Source of the DNA: JABMMZ01 sp044373665
Lineage (GTDB): Bacteria > Bacteroidota > Bacteroidia > NS11-12g > UBA955
Assembly (NCBI GenBank): GCA_044373665.1
Contig: JBIPNH010000017.1
Coordinates: 1 to 28,268, forward strand
DNA: 28,268 nt
Direction: 5' to 3'
The position numbers were made by a program, and so were the translations under genes. The first letter of the stretch is position 1, and the number at the start of each line of letters is the position of its first letter. Below the pieces are notes generated by a model. That model was given only the letters and a program-made list of their open reading frames with translations. It did no database searches and was not told where the DNA came from. Shown piece by piece: positions 22,035 to 28,268 of this stretch.

Positions 22035-23050
22035 TATTTTAAATAAATGTGTTCAACAACTGATGCCATTGATTTGACGTCATCTTCGTTATAGTCGCAT
22101 AGTTTTTCATAACCTCTAAATTTCTTTAAGTCATTTGAATATTGAGAATAAAGCATTGCAACTTGCTGTCCATCCATATTTGGGTGCTTGAAATTATAAC
22201 CATAAAACTCTCCTAAATCACCGAGTGTATATGATTTGATTGGGAATGCAAATGAAGCTTTAATATCAAGTAATATGTCGTCAAATATTAAATGGTTATG
22301 TTTTAATTTTTCTTCATCGAATCTTTTTCTTAAAATTCTTTCATCAAAACGTGAACCAGAATAAGAAATAACAGGTTCGTTGGGATGGTCAGATAAAATT
22401 TCCAAGCATTGTTTAATTATTTTAGGTTCATCATTTAGCTTGTCTGCTATCAATTGTATGAATTCGTTTGTCTTTGAGATGTATATGCCAATCATCCAAA
22501 CTGTTCTTTGAAAAAGGTCGGTTTCAATGTCTAAGTATATTGGACTTTGAGAAATTTTTTTAGGAACTTTTATTTTGATTACTCTGTTTTGGTAAACTGC
22601 AAGACCTCTTAAATAAAGAGGTAGTCCGCCTTTATCTGTCCAACCCAATACTTGTGAAATTTTGGAAACGCCAGCGTTAGCAAAATCTTCGACTGTTTTA
22701 ATTCCTGCTGAATGAAATTTCAAGTAGGTGTTTACTCCAATACCGTTGATTTCTGATACGCTTAATTTGTTCGATTTAAGCTTGTTCGGATGTTCGTTAG
22801 GTTCTGTAAACTTATGCGAGATTAAATTGATTTTGTCAAAATTCTTTATAATAACTGTCGGTGTGTCGGCAACTACTACTTTTTTAGCTTTAATAGTCTG
22901 CTTTGCAGGAGCTTTCTTAATAACCTTTTTTATCTGCTTAGTTTTTTCCGTCTTAGGTGCAGATTTCTTAACCGCCTTTTTTGTAGTTGGTTTGTCAATC
23001 TTTTTTTTTGGGGTTGCTTTAGTCTTTTTCTTTGCTGTCTGTTTTGCCAT
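22034..23050 (-). CDS. DEDDy-type 3'-5' exonuclease (RNase_H_2/YprB-like) with histone-like tail
   Basis: A 338-residue protein in three parts. Residues 1-60 are very rich in lysine and alanine (MAKQTAKKKTKATPKKKIDK and similar), like a histone H1-type DNA-binding tail. Residues 96-127 (LSVSEINGIGVNTYLKFHSA) resemble a helix-hairpin-helix. From about 171 there is a ribonuclease H-like fold with the DEDD residues: YLDIETD (Asp174, Glu176), SGSRFDERIL (Asp236) and YNEDDV (Tyr320, Asp324, the YxxxD motif of the DEDDy class). This matches the RNase_H_2 domain of YprB-like predicted exonucleases. It is the first gene of the module operon and overlaps xseA by 1 base (TAATG), suggesting work on the same DNA substrates. 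Function in vivo is unknown. Confidence 0.85.
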   Translation of the reverse strand: MAKQTAKKKTKATPKKKIDKPTTKKAVKKSAPKTEKTKQIKKVIKKAPAKQTIKAKKVVVADTPTVIIKNFDKINLISHKFTEPNEHPNKLKSNKLSVSEINGIGVNTYLKFHSAGIKTVEDFANAGVSKISQVLGWTDKGGLPLYLRGLAVYQNRVIKIKVPKKISQSPIYLDIETDLFQRTVWMIGIYISKTNEFIQLIADKLNDEPKIIKQCLEILSDHPNEPVISYSGSRFDERILRKRFDEEKLKHNHLIFDDILLDIKASFAFPIKSYTLGDLGEFYGYNFKHPNMDGQQVAMLYSQYSNDLKKFRGYEKLCDYNEDDVKSMASVVEHIYLK

Positions 23051-23081
23051 AGTCGTAATTTAAAATCGCTTTTAACTCCCA

Positions 23082-23108
23082 TATACACGAAACAAACCTT
23101 CGTATATA
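23082..23108. repeat. Imperfect inverted repeat in the nuclease-operon leader
   Basis: TATACACGAA (23082-23091) and TTCGTATATA (23099-23108) form a 10-base stem with one mismatch and a 7-base loop, 32 bases upstream of the exonuclease ATG. It could be an mRNA hairpin or an operator for a dimeric regulator. Confidence 0.45.
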
Positions 23109-23130
23109 CACCCTAAATTAGATGAATATG

Positions 23131-23151
23131 CGAAACCGCGTTTCGTTTTTT
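23131..23151 (+). terminator. Hairpin plus T-run near the right end of the module
   Basis: CGAAAC (23131-23136), loop CGC, GTTTCG (23140-23145), then six T residues on the plus strand. In that direction it resembles an intrinsic terminator that would shield the saccharopine dehydrogenase promoter from antisense read-through; on the minus strand it is a hairpin at the very start of the nuclease-operon mRNA. The 6-base stem makes termination uncertain. Confidence 0.45.
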
Positions 23152-23157
23152 ATTTTT

Positions 23158-23165
23158 CAAATATA
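23158..23165 (-). promoter_or_regulatory. -7 promoter box of the nuclease operon
   Basis: On the minus strand TATATTTG, an exact TAnnTTTG match inside the module, 107 bases before the exonuclease ATG. The module therefore seems to bring its own promoter and an unusually long leader of about 100 bases. No TTTG at the expected upstream spacing. Confidence 0.5.
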
Positions 23166-23198
23166 GAAATTATTTTTAAATTAAGTTGGTTTTTTACT

Positions 23199-23242
23199 TT
23201 GGATAAATTTATCCTTTTAGGTCTTTAAAATCTATTATTTTT
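23199..23242. repeat. 44-bp direct repeat, right copy
   Basis: Identical to 20225-20268, including the palindrome GGATAAATTTATCC (23201-23214). The copy ends within the saccharopine dehydrogenase promoter box: its last seven bases are TATTTTT of TATTTTTG (23236-23243), five bases before the start codon. Confidence 0.97.
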
Positions 23243-23243
23243 G
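23236..23243 (+). promoter_or_regulatory. -7 promoter box of the saccharopine dehydrogenase gene
   Basis: TATTTTTG followed by AAAC and the ATG at 23248, predicting a leaderless mRNA. Seven of its eight bases belong to the 44-bp repeat. Confidence 0.55.
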
Positions 23244-23247
23244 AAAC

Positions 23248-24567
23248 ATGAACTATTTCCTACTCTTTGGTGCTGGTAAAAGCAGTTATTTCTTAATTGA
23301 ATATTTAAGTCACTATTGTGCCCAACATCAACTTGTTCTAAAGGTGGTCGACCGCGATATTTCTTACATGGCTCCCTTATACAGACCCTCATCAACGGTT
23401 CAGTTTCTAACGCTTGATACCCAAGCACATGAACAAATAAAACCATTGATACAAAAGGCGGAAATTGTTATTTCTTTGTTGCCGGCCGATTTGCATATCC
23501 ACATTGCCCAATGGTGTTTGGAGTACAATCGGAATTTATGTACCGCCTCCTACATCTCTGAAGCCATGAAAGCCTTACATGAAACTGTAAAAAATCAAAA
23601 CTTGGTTTTTTTAAATGAAATAGGACTCGACCCAGGAATCGACCACCTGAGCGCCATTCAACTTATTGAAAAAATAAAATCTGAAGGAGGGCAAATTCAA
23701 GCTTTCCGAAGCTATACAGGCGGTTTGGTCGCCGATGAGGACGATGGTGATAATCCGTGGAAATATAAATTTACATGGAATCCCCGTAATGTTGTAGTGG
23801 CTGGTCAAGGTGCACCCGCACAATATTTGTATAACAATACGCTCAAATTATTGCCTTACCACCGATTGTTTGAATCTGTTTTGCCTTTTTCTGTTCAAGG
23901 AATTACTCCATTGGAAGGGTATCCCAATCGCGATTCACTTAAGTATATCAATGCGTATGGATTGCAAAATGTAAAAGAAATGATAAGAGGAACTCTGCGT
24001 AAAAAAGGGTATTGCCAAGCTTGGCAAGTATTGGTTAAGCTAGGAATGACAGATGATTCGTTGTCATTGGACCTGCCTGCCAATACAACTGTCAAAGACT
24101 GGTGGACGATGTATTTGCCATGCCAAGCGTCGCAGTTTAAAGACTATTTTCAGCTCAATGATGAAATAATTCACCAATTGCAATGGATTGGTCTGATGTC
24201 TGATAATCCTCTGCCAATGTTAAAAGGGACTTCGGCACAGATACTAGAAACAATTTTGAAAGACAAATGGAGTTTGCAGCCTGATGACAAAGATTTGATA
24301 GTTATGATTCATGAAATTGATTACGAATTAAATGGCGTTTTAAAAAGAGCACAATCGGTGTTGCATTTGAACGGAGAAAGTAACGTAAAAACAGCAATGG
24401 CAAAAACCGTTGGAATGCCTTTGGCTATTGCCGCTGTAATGGTTTATGAGCAAAAGGTCGAAGAAAAAGGAGTCATTATACCAACTGATAAACATTTGGG
24501 AACTGCCATCTTAAAACAATTAGAGCCGTTTGGAGTAGTGTTCAAAGAAACAGAATGGGTGCTTTAG
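23248..24567 (+). CDS. Saccharopine dehydrogenase family protein
   Basis: A 439-residue NAD(P)-dependent enzyme. The Rossmann start is MNYFLLFGAGKSSYFLIEYL (glycine motif 8-13), followed by VVDRD (33-37), ISLLPADLHIHIA, and LNEIGLDPGIDHLSAIQLIE (122-141), which is diagnostic for saccharopine dehydrogenase/reductase. The C-terminal domain has YTGGLVADEDDGDNPWKYKF. In Bacteroidota such proteins are assigned to lysine breakdown via saccharopine (glutamate-forming) or to related reductases; the direction cannot be told from sequence. The gene's promoter abuts the right 44-bp repeat. Its stop codon overlaps that of the convergent ZIP gene by 4 bases. No other lysine-degradation gene is visible. 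Confidence 0.9.
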   Translation: MNYFLLFGAGKSSYFLIEYLSHYCAQHQLVLKVVDRDISYMAPLYRPSSTVQFLTLDTQAHEQIKPLIQKAEIVISLLPADLHIHIAQWCLEYNRNLCTASYISEAMKALHETVKNQNLVFLNEIGLDPGIDHLSAIQLIEKIKSEGGQIQAFRSYTGGLVADEDDGDNPWKYKFTWNPRNVVVAGQGAPAQYLYNNTLKLLPYHRLFESVLPFSVQGITPLEGYPNRDSLKYINAYGLQNVKEMIRGTLRKKGYCQAWQVLVKLGMTDDSLSLDLPANTTVKDWWTMYLPCQASQFKDYFQLNDEIIHQLQWIGLMSDNPLPMLKGTSAQILETILKDKWSLQPDDKDLIVMIHEIDYELNGVLKRAQSVLHLNGESNVKTAMAKTVGMPLAIAAVMVYEQKVEEKGVIIPTDKHLGTAILKQLEPFGVVFKETEWVL

Positions 24568-25394
24568 CCAAGTCCCACATCCAATGCCATCATTACTATA
24601 AAGCCGATAATAAATCCCATGGTTGCAAAGTCGGCATATTTGTCTCTTTGCGTTTCGGGAATTACTTCTTCTACTACAACATACAACATAGCGCCGGCAG
24701 CAAATGCCAATGAATAAGGGAGAATGGGTTGAATATACATTACCGCCACTGCTCCAATAACTCCGGCAACGGGTTCAACGATTGCACTCATTTGTCCCCA
24801 CCAAAAACTTTTAAATCGACTTACACCTTGTCTTCTTAGTGGAGTGGCTACTGCAATGCCCTCAGGAAAGTTTTGAATACCGATGCCCAATGCTAATGCC
24901 ATGGCTGAACCTATCGTAAAGTTCGGGTCGCCCAAAGCCGCCGCGCCAAAAGCAACACCAACCGCTAATCCCTCAGGAATGTTGTGTAAGGTAATGGCTA
25001 AAACCAGTAAAATAGTTCGGTCCCAAGTGGTTTTTAAACCCTCGGTTTCGTGCATTTCGGAGTTTATGTGTAAGTGAGGAATAATCTTATCGATGACAAA
25101 GATAAAGCCCGCACCAATTACAAATCCAATTGCAGCAGGAACCCACGACCATTGTTCGCCGTAACTTTTTACAGACATTTCAATGGCAGGAGTAAGTAAA
25201 CTCCAAAAACTTGCCGCCACCATTACCCCTCCAGTAAAACCTAATAAAAAATCGAGCCATTTGCGATTCATGTTCTTAAAAAACAAGACTACCGATGCGC
25301 CCAAAGCGGTTAAAAACCAAGTGAATGATGTGGCTATGAAAGCCTGCAACACTGGGTCCATTTGTTTGAATTTATCAATAATTATGGTAAACAT
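24564..25394 (-). CDS. ZIP-family metal transporter (GufA/ZupT-like)
   Basis: A 276-residue inner-membrane protein with about eight hydrophobic segments. The metal-binding signature helices are present: TLHNIPEGLAVGVAFG (HNIPEG 137-142) and IQNFPEGIAVATPL (QNFPEG 174-179), with a histidine-containing cytoplasmic loop (PHLHINSEMHETEG, 106-119). These identify a ZIP transporter importing zinc or other divalent metals; the GufA-like subgroup is the best fit. It starts 8 bases after the folP stop codon, so the two genes are co-transcribed. It ends in a 4-base overlap with the convergent saccharopine dehydrogenase gene. Metal specificity is not visible. Confidence 0.92.
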   Translation of the reverse strand: MFTIIIDKFKQMDPVLQAFIATSFTWFLTALGASVVLFFKNMNRKWLDFLLGFTGGVMVAASFWSLLTPAIEMSVKSYGEQWSWVPAAIGFVIGAGFIFVIDKIIPHLHINSEMHETEGLKTTWDRTILLVLAITLHNIPEGLAVGVAFGAAALGDPNFTIGSAMALALGIGIQNFPEGIAVATPLRRQGVSRFKSFWWGQMSAIVEPVAGVIGAVAVMYIQPILPYSLAFAAGAMLYVVVEEVIPETQRDKYADFATMGFIIGFIVMMALDVGLG

Positions 25395-25402
25395 GTGGTT
25401 TG

Positions 25403-26251
25403 TTATTGGTTGAAATATTGAACTAATTGAATGGTTTCTTTACAAGCTTTTACGTCGTGAACTCTGAGTATATTGGCTCCTTTTAATAAGGCAATCGTGT
25501 TTAAAACCGTAGTGCCGTTTAAGGAGTCTTCTGGATTGATTTGCAGGGTTTTGTAAATCATGCTTTTGCGTGATATGCCAACTAATATTGGAGCTCCTAT
25601 CGATTTGAATTCATCCAAATGATTCATCAATTCAAAGTTTTCAGATTTACTTTTGCTAAACCCAAATCCTGGGTCAATGATTATTTGATTAATGCCCAAT
25701 TGGTTTAGTTCAATGACTTTTTGTTGCAAATGTTTTTTCACCTCGTCTACTACATTGTTGTATGAACTTGAAGAATGCATGGTTTCGACAGTGCCTTTTT
25801 TGTGCATAATAATATAGGGGACATTAAGCTGAGCAACTGTTTCAGTCATCAAAGGGTCGTCTTCTCCGGCACTAATGTCATTGATAATATGCGCTCCCAT
25901 TTGAACAGCCGATTTGGCAACCACACTGTGGTATGAGTCTATGCTAATTAATGTGTCAGAAAAGTGATTAACAATAGATTCAAGAACGGGTGTAATTCGT
26001 TTTAATTCTTCGGTAGCGCTTATTCTCTCTGAATTTGGTCTGGTGCTTTGTCCGCCTATGTCTATAATATCGGCCCCTTCAGCAATCATTTTCTCACACT
26101 GTTGAATGGCTTGGTTGACTGAAAAGTGTTGACCACCGTCATAAAAAGAATCAGGCGTTACATTTAAAATCCCCATAATCAATGGGCGATTGTAATGTGT
26201 TGTGCGTCCGTTTATTGTTAGTGTTAGGGTGGAATTGGTGGTCACTTTCAT
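25403..26251 (-). CDS. folP: Dihydropteroate synthase
   Basis: A 282-residue TIM-barrel enzyme of folate synthesis that joins 4-aminobenzoate to dihydropterin pyrophosphate; it is the sulfonamide target. Motifs are ILNVTPDSFYDGG (28-40), DIIDIGGQSTRP (61-72), ISIDSYHS, INDISAGEDD, MHKKGTVETM, IIDPGFGFSKSKSEN and LVGISRKSM. Length is normal. Its -7 box (TAAGTTTG) ends only 1 base before the ATG, so either the transcript begins at the start codon or translation begins further in (GTG is codon 3). The ZIP gene follows after 8 bases in the same unit. Confidence 0.96.
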   Translation of the reverse strand: MKVTTNSTLTLTINGRTTHYNRPLIMGILNVTPDSFYDGGQHFSVNQAIQQCEKMIAEGADIIDIGGQSTRPNSERISATEELKRITPVLESIVNHFSDTLISIDSYHSVVAKSAVQMGAHIINDISAGEDDPLMTETVAQLNVPYIIMHKKGTVETMHSSSSYNNVVDEVKKHLQQKVIELNQLGINQIIIDPGFGFSKSKSENFELMNHLDEFKSIGAPILVGISRKSMIYKTLQINPEDSLNGTTVLNTIALLKGANILRVHDVKACKETIQLVQYFNQ

Positions 26252-26252
26252 G

Positions 26253-26260
26253 CAAACTTA
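26253..26260 (-). promoter_or_regulatory. -7 promoter box of folP
   Basis: On the minus strand TAAGTTTG, then a single C, then the ATG of folP. An exact TAnnTTTG match, and the closest of all boxes in the window to its start codon. Confidence 0.5.
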
Positions 26261-26478
26261 ATCCATTTTAATGAATCTCACTCATCTATCGATTAAAAAA
26301 AATAGATTTTCGCTTAATAATTAGAAATAGAAATTGGATTAACTCATGTTTATTAACGCTTATTAGTCTATTAAAGCCTTTCCCTTTTTGATTATTTGTA
26401 GTTGATTTTAGCAAAAAATAGAAATGAGGAAGAAATACAATTCCCATTTTCGTATTTTTTTGTTTAGTTAAAAAATTG

Positions 26479-26486
26479 TAGGTTTG
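26479..26486 (+). promoter_or_regulatory. -7 promoter box of the biotin carboxylase gene
   Basis: TAGGTTTG, an exact TAnnTTTG match, ending 11 bases before the ATG at 26498. A TTTG lies 16 bases upstream (26459-26462), slightly short of normal spacing. The rest of the 246-base gap back to folP (26252-26497) shows no gene or clear structure. Confidence 0.55.
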
Positions 26487-26497
26487 CTTATCAAAAA

Positions 26498-28006
26498 ATG
26501 AGTCAACAAACTATCAAAAAATTATTAGTTGCCAATAGGGGTGAAATCGCCATACGTGTAATGAGAACTTGTAGAGAGATGGGTATAAAAACCGTCGCTG
26601 TATACAGTGATGCAGACAGAAATGCTTTGCATGTAAGGTATGCAGATGAGGCTTTCCGTTTAGGTCCACCTGCTTCCAAGGACAGTTACCTTTTGGGAGA
26701 TAAAATTATAGAAATTTGTAAAGCCAATCAGGTAGATGCGGTGCACCCTGGGTATGGTTTTTTGAGTGAGCGCTCGGAGTTTGCCTCCAAGTTGGCTGAA
26801 GCCGGAATTCTATTTGTTGGTCCAAGTGCTGCAAGTATGGATTTAATGGGGAGTAAAATAGCTAGTAAACAAGCAGTTGCTGAATTTGGAGTGCCATTAG
26901 TGCCGGGTTTAAAAGAGGCAATTACAGACATAGAAGCAGCCAAAAAAGTGGCGACTGAAATTGGTTTTCCAGTTTTAATAAAAGCAAGTGCGGGTGGTGG
27001 AGGAAAAGGGATGCGTATTGTTAATAATGTGGAAGAGTTTGAGACGCAAATGAACATGGCACAAAGTGAAGCCCTTAGTTCATTTGGTGATGATAGCGTG
27101 TTTATTGAAAAATATGTAGCCGCCCCTCGACACATCGAAATTCAATTAATGGCAGACAATTACGGCAATGTATGTTATTTGTTTGAGCGTGAATGTAGCA
27201 TACAAAGACGTCACCAAAAATTAGTAGAAGAAGCACCAAGTGCTGTATTAACGGAAGAGTTAAGAAAAAAAATGGGAGAGGCTGCTGTAAATGTTGCCAA
27301 AGCCGCTAAATATTCAGGTGCAGGTACCGTTGAGTTTTTGCTCGACGAGAAACTTAATTTCTATTTCCTTGAAATGAATACCCGTTTGCAAGTGGAACAT
27401 CCTGTTACAGAACTTATAACAGGTTTGGATTTAGTAAAAGAGCAAATTCGTGTGGCAGAAGGATATCCATTAAGTTTTACTCAAGACGATTTAAAAATAA
27501 ATGGACATGCCATTGAATTAAGAGTTTGTGCTGAAGACCCTTTAAATAATTTTTTGCCAGACATCGGAACTTTGTCAACTTACAGAGTGCCTATGGGTCC
27601 GGGTGTTAGGGTAGATGATTGTATGCAAGAAGGAATGGAAATTCCAATTTATTATGACAACATGATTGCCAAACTAATAGTGTGGGCAGAAACCAGAGAG
27701 TTGGCAATAGCAAAAATGAAACGTGCCATTACAGAATATCAAATTTCTGGCGTTGCCAATACTTTACAATTTGGTTATTGGGTAATGGAAAATGAACATT
27801 TCATCAATGGACAATTTGATACCAAGTTTATTGACAATTACTTTAAGCCAGAGGATTTGAAAGTTGCTGAAAATCCAAATCTTGAAGAAGCAATGTCTAT
27901 TTTAGCTGCCCATTTGCATCACAGCAAAGGGAATACTACTGCAAAAGCTGAACAAGCCAAAGAGGAGTCTTCTGATTGGTATCAAAACAGAAGGCAAATG
28001 AGATAG
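26498..28006 (+). CDS. accC: Biotin carboxylase subunit of a biotin-dependent carboxylase
   Basis: A 502-residue ATP-grasp enzyme that carboxylates biotin on a carrier protein. Motifs are LLVANRGEIAIRVMRTCREM (9-28), HPGYGFLSE (83-91), the glycine-rich ATP loop GGGGKGMR (166-173), FERECSIQRRHQKLVEEAPS (229-248) and EMNTRLQVEHPVTE (292-305). It is about 50 residues longer than E. coli AccC, with an extra tail ending SSDWYQNRRQMR, typical of Bacteroidota homologues; these may serve acetyl-CoA, propionyl-CoA or pyruvate carboxylases, so the symbol is tentative. No carrier (AccB) or carboxyltransferase gene adjoins it: folP is divergent upstream and an antitoxin gene follows. Confidence 0.92.
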   Translation: MSQQTIKKLLVANRGEIAIRVMRTCREMGIKTVAVYSDADRNALHVRYADEAFRLGPPASKDSYLLGDKIIEICKANQVDAVHPGYGFLSERSEFASKLAEAGILFVGPSAASMDLMGSKIASKQAVAEFGVPLVPGLKEAITDIEAAKKVATEIGFPVLIKASAGGGGKGMRIVNNVEEFETQMNMAQSEALSSFGDDSVFIEKYVAAPRHIEIQLMADNYGNVCYLFERECSIQRRHQKLVEEAPSAVLTEELRKKMGEAAVNVAKAAKYSGAGTVEFLLDEKLNFYFLEMNTRLQVEHPVTELITGLDLVKEQIRVAEGYPLSFTQDDLKINGHAIELRVCAEDPLNNFLPDIGTLSTYRVPMGPGVRVDDCMQEGMEIPIYYDNMIAKLIVWAETRELAIAKMKRAITEYQISGVANTLQFGYWVMENEHFINGQFDTKFIDNYFKPEDLKVAENPNLEEAMSILAAHLHHSKGNTTAKAEQAKEESSDWYQNRRQMR

Positions 28007-28036
28007 TTGCTGCCATTTAAGGATTTGTCAAGTAAA

Positions 28037-28068
28037 TTTGGAAACGCGAAGTTATGTACGTATATTTG
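28037..28068 (+). promoter_or_regulatory. Promoter of the antitoxin gene
   Basis: TTTG (28037-28040), a 20-base spacer and TATATTTG (28061-28068), close to the ideal Bacteroidota promoter. It ends 33 bases before the antitoxin ATG and overlaps an inverted repeat. Confidence 0.65.
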
Positions 28069-28087
28069 TACATATTTAAGTACAAAT
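28064..28087. promoter_or_regulatory. Inverted repeat, probable antitoxin operator
   Basis: ATTTGTAC (28064-28071) and GTACAAAT (28080-28087), perfect 8-base arms with an 8-base spacer. The left arm overlaps the -7 box, the position expected for an operator bound by a Phd/YefM-type antitoxin that represses its own promoter. Binding is inferred from position and from family behaviour. Confidence 0.55.
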
Positions 28088-28101
28088 TAAGATAAATTAT
28101 C

Positions 28102-28268
28102 ATGCTTATAACTTCAATTTCGGATTTTAGAAAAGATATCAAAAGATACTTTGACAAGGTAACCAAGGATTTTGAAACATTAATAATAAACCGAGGGAAA
28201 GACAACGGCGTTGTTATTATGTCTTTGGCAGAATACAATTCATTGTGTTCAACTCAATATGAACTTTC
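28102..28268 (+). CDS. Phd/YefM-family antitoxin, cut by window end
   Basis: The ATG at 28102 opens a frame running 55 codons to the window edge. It starts MLITSISDFRKDIKRYFDKV and continues with a region containing GVVIMSLAEYNSL. The sequence order (short strand, SDFRKDIKRYFDKV helix, ETLIINRGKDN, VVIMSLAEYNSL) is the DNA-binding fold of Phd/YefM antitoxins, which neutralise a partner toxin (often YoeB/RelE or Doc type) and repress their own operon. The family is usually 80-90 residues, so about 30 are missing, and the toxin gene should follow outside the window. A good promoter and an inverted repeat lie upstream. Confidence 0.82.
   Translation, partial: MLITSISDFRKDIKRYFDKVTKDFETLIINRGKDNGVVIMSLAEYNSLCSTQYEL

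Larger units (their letters stand above)
20225..23242. mobile_element. Repeat-bounded nuclease module (putative insertion)
   Basis: About 3 kb bounded by the two 44-bp direct repeats. All recognisable genes inside run on the minus strand: DEDDy exonuclease, xseA, xseB, an orphan frame and an 84-residue ORF. Deleting one repeat unit (2974 bases) would leave the lipoprotein and saccharopine dehydrogenase genes divergent around a short intergenic region with both promoters intact, which is what an insertion would predict. No recombinase, transposase or terminal inverted repeats are visible, so the mechanism is unknown; a trans-acting integrase, Campbell-type recombination or an old duplication could all explain the repeats. 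The repeat is observed; mobility is inference. Confidence 0.5.

Noticed and set aside
22728..23063. Plus-strand hydrophobic 111-codon frame opposite the exonuclease gene
   Set aside because: The hydrophobic composition is the antisense of the lysine-rich tail (AAA read as TTT), a known artefact, so it is not a membrane protein gene.
20225..23242. Reading the repeat-bounded segment as a classical IS element or transposon
   Set aside because: There is no transposase, no terminal inverted repeats were found inside the direct repeats, and 44 bases is far too long for an ordinary target-site duplication.
28017..28238. Minus-strand frame of 73 codons at the window end
   Set aside because: It overlaps the antitoxin gene, its promoter and operator, and its product has no recognisable pattern.

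Overview
The window looks like the chromosome of a member of the Bacteroidota. The DNA is AT-rich. Most upstream regions carry the phylum's promoter element (TAnnTTTG, sometimes with an upstream TTTG) and lack Shine-Dalgarno sequences. Lipoproteins have the SCSKDD-type start seen in this phylum, and the housekeeping proteins (SucA, biotin carboxylase, DHPS, GpmI) read like Bacteroidota homologues. I cannot name a genus. No rRNA, tRNA, CRISPR array, transposase or integrase gene is visible, and no gene-free stretch exceeds 300 bases.

Layout. (1) 1-6046, all minus: the end of a surface-polysaccharide locus. In transcription order it holds a UDP-GlcNAc 2-epimerase, a CgeB-like glycosyltransferase, an FkbM methyltransferase, a hexapeptide acyltransferase, a WbsX-type protein and a flippase cut by the window edge. 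(2) 6124-10761, minus: long-chain polyprenyl diphosphate synthase (quinone side chain), 2-oxoglutarate dehydrogenase E1 and an alpha/beta hydrolase. (3) 10807-13621, plus: phosphoglycerate kinase, a PyrR-like phosphoribosyltransferase, a DUF2892 membrane protein, a small lipoprotein, a strong terminator and a small membrane protein. (4) 13661-19634: inositol monophosphatase-like protein, cofactor-independent phosphoglycerate mutase, a six-helix membrane protein, a family 2 glycosyltransferase, a TPR protein and a ComB-like phosphatase, in alternating orientations. (5) 19692-24567: a second small lipoprotein (minus) and a saccharopine dehydrogenase-like gene (plus), with about 3 kb of extra DNA between them. 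(6) 24564-28268: ZIP metal transporter, dihydropteroate synthase, biotin carboxylase and the start of a Phd/YefM-type antitoxin.

The most unusual region is the extra DNA in (5). An identical 44-bp sequence occurs at 20225-20268 and again, in the same orientation, at 23199-23242. Each copy contains the perfect 14-bp palindrome GGATAAATTTATCC. Between the copies is a tightly coupled minus-strand operon: a DEDDy-type exonuclease with a lysine-rich, histone-like tail and a helix-hairpin-helix-like segment, then divergent exonuclease VII large and small subunits. Behind it lie an orphan reading-frame fragment and an unrecognised 84-residue ORF whose last codons lie in the left repeat. Removing one repeat unit would leave a short intergenic region between two divergent host genes. 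I therefore read the segment as an acquired nuclease module with attachment-like ends; that is inference from the repeat, not a demonstrated element.

A second theme is promoter placement. Several TAnnTTTG boxes end only 1-5 bases before the start codon (inositol monophosphatase, gpmI, saccharopine dehydrogenase, folP, lipoprotein), which predicts leaderless or nearly leaderless mRNAs.
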